Of a stretch of 18,522 nt of DNA, positions 17,947 to 18,522 are shown one piece after another. Source of the DNA: Cerioporus squamosus (Eukaryota; Basidiomycota; Agaricomycetes; Polyporales; Polyporaceae). The translations under genes were made by a program, and so were the position numbers. How positions within the stretch are numbered: the first letter of the stretch is position 1; every line of letters starts with the position of its first letter. The DNA lies in contig JABYQS010000554.1 in NCBI GenBank assembly GCA_022592435.1, positions 1-18,522 on the forward strand. The letters are read 5' to 3'. The notes beneath the pieces are model-generated. The model worked only from the letters and a program-made list of their open reading frames with translations. It ran no database searches and had not been told where the DNA came from.

Positions 17947-18522
17947 ATGTTGTTTGTGACCTCTAGCTCAGCGCCCTTCGGACAGAGTCTCCAGCGTCGA
18001 CAGATATTCGGCGACCCGGATGATCCCTCTTGCGATCCGTTCGAGGAGTTCTGCGATGATCCTTGCGACCAGGACATCTGCTTTACCGAGACAGAAACTG
18101 TGATCACGCGTACCTTCCGGGACAACAAGCCAACGACGCATACGACTGACACTCCCACTGCCAGCCCGACGACGCCTACCTCTCAGCCAACCACTCCGCC
18201 TCCGCCTCCTCCTCCCCCATCAAGTACCGCACCTTCATCCCCGCCATCCACCTTGGACGCGAACGGCCAGGCCACAACTTTCATAACGTCCTCCACTTCC
18301 CTCGATACTTCGATCTCACCTGTCTCGTCGAGGGCGGCTCATGTCACAGACACTATACCTACTTCGTCTACAGGGGTGGTGACCATTACTTCCATCTCGA
18401 TCACCTCAATTGCGGGATTGGTCGTGACGGCGACGGAGACGTTCCTGCAATCTACCCCCACCGCGCAGACGTCATCATCTGCGACAACCTCCTCCTCGTC
18501 CTACCCTACTCCAGTGCAGATA
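17947..18522 (+). CDS. Ser/Thr-rich protein, paralogue 3, truncated by the window end
   Basis: An open frame runs from ATG 17947 to the last base: 192 codons without a stop. A LQRRQ motif at 15-19 matches the LERRQ of paralogue 2 and may be a Kex2-type site. It is followed by an acidic cysteine cluster with Cys29, Cys36, Cys40 and Cys45 (FEEFCDDPCDQDIC), not seen in the other two. From about 60 on it is rich in Thr, Ser and Pro, with an eight-Pro run and valine/threonine stretches such as GVVTITSISITSIAG that recall paralogue 1. The expected membrane helix would lie beyond the window. The ATG may not be the true start: CTCTAG ending at 17966 could be an acceptor, with a signal-peptide exon further upstream. 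Confidence 0.7.
   Translation, partial: MLFVTSSSAPFGQSLQRRQIFGDPDDPSCDPFEEFCDDPCDQDICFTETETVITRTFRDNKPTTHTTDTPTASPTTPTSQPTTPPPPPPPPSSTAPSSPPSTLDANGQATTFITSSTSLDTSISPVSSRAAHVTDTIPTSSTGVVTITSISITSIAGLVVTATETFLQSTPTAQTSSSATTSSSSYPTPVQI

Noticed and set aside
1..18522. CRISPR array, bacterial operon or phage features
   Set aside because: Spliceosomal introns and gene families show a fungal nuclear sequence. The only tandem repeats have no spacers.

Overview
The window looks like nuclear DNA of a filamentous basidiomycete, probably an Agaricomycete. Two genes reconstructed here with confidence are split by very short introns (54-64 bp) that have GTRNGY donors, CTNAC-like branch points and YAG acceptors. 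One of them belongs to the CxC5/CxC6 cysteine-cluster family linked to KDZ (Kyakuja-Dileera-Zisupton) transposons, which is mainly known from this group of fungi. Species cannot be named from the sequence.

Layout. Bases 1-2870 hold no complete gene that I can defend. They contain a 13-C run, two diverged copies of one exon-like segment (about 992-1128 and 1331-1551) and one convincing isolated intron (2260-2321). At 2871-3048 lies a short retroposon-like insertion with an 18-A tail and an imperfect target-site duplication. From 3287 to 4452 (+) there is an unrecognised gene with a very acidic segment. It converges on a complete six-exon, 777-residue CxC5/CxC6 protein on the minus strand (7315-4686). 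The C-terminal part of that protein reads like the end of an RNase H-type transposase core. Upstream of it is an array of two 336-bp units, each made of two diverged 168-bp monomers (7756-8458), followed by a broken PAP2-phosphatase exon (8658-8755). The 3.3-8.8 kb part therefore has the character of a transposon-derived or transposon-loaded block.

The most ordinary gene is a four-exon manganese superoxide dismutase on the minus strand (10754-9969), with a TATA box, good start context, all metal ligands and a C-terminal AKL that fits a peroxisomal PTS1 signal. Bases 10900-13500 are mostly unassigned; the best candidate is a small spliced cysteine-rich ORF at 12545-12910.

The right end (13529-18522) is a head-to-tail series of three Ser/Thr-rich genes on the plus strand. 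Two are complete single-pass membrane proteins with the same intron position and phase just after the transmembrane helix and Arg cluster; the third runs off the window. They look like tandem paralogues encoding cell-wall or stress-sensor-like glycoproteins. No convincing signal peptide was found for any of them, so their 5' ends are provisional. I see no functional link between the SOD gene, the membrane-protein array and the transposon block beyond proximity.
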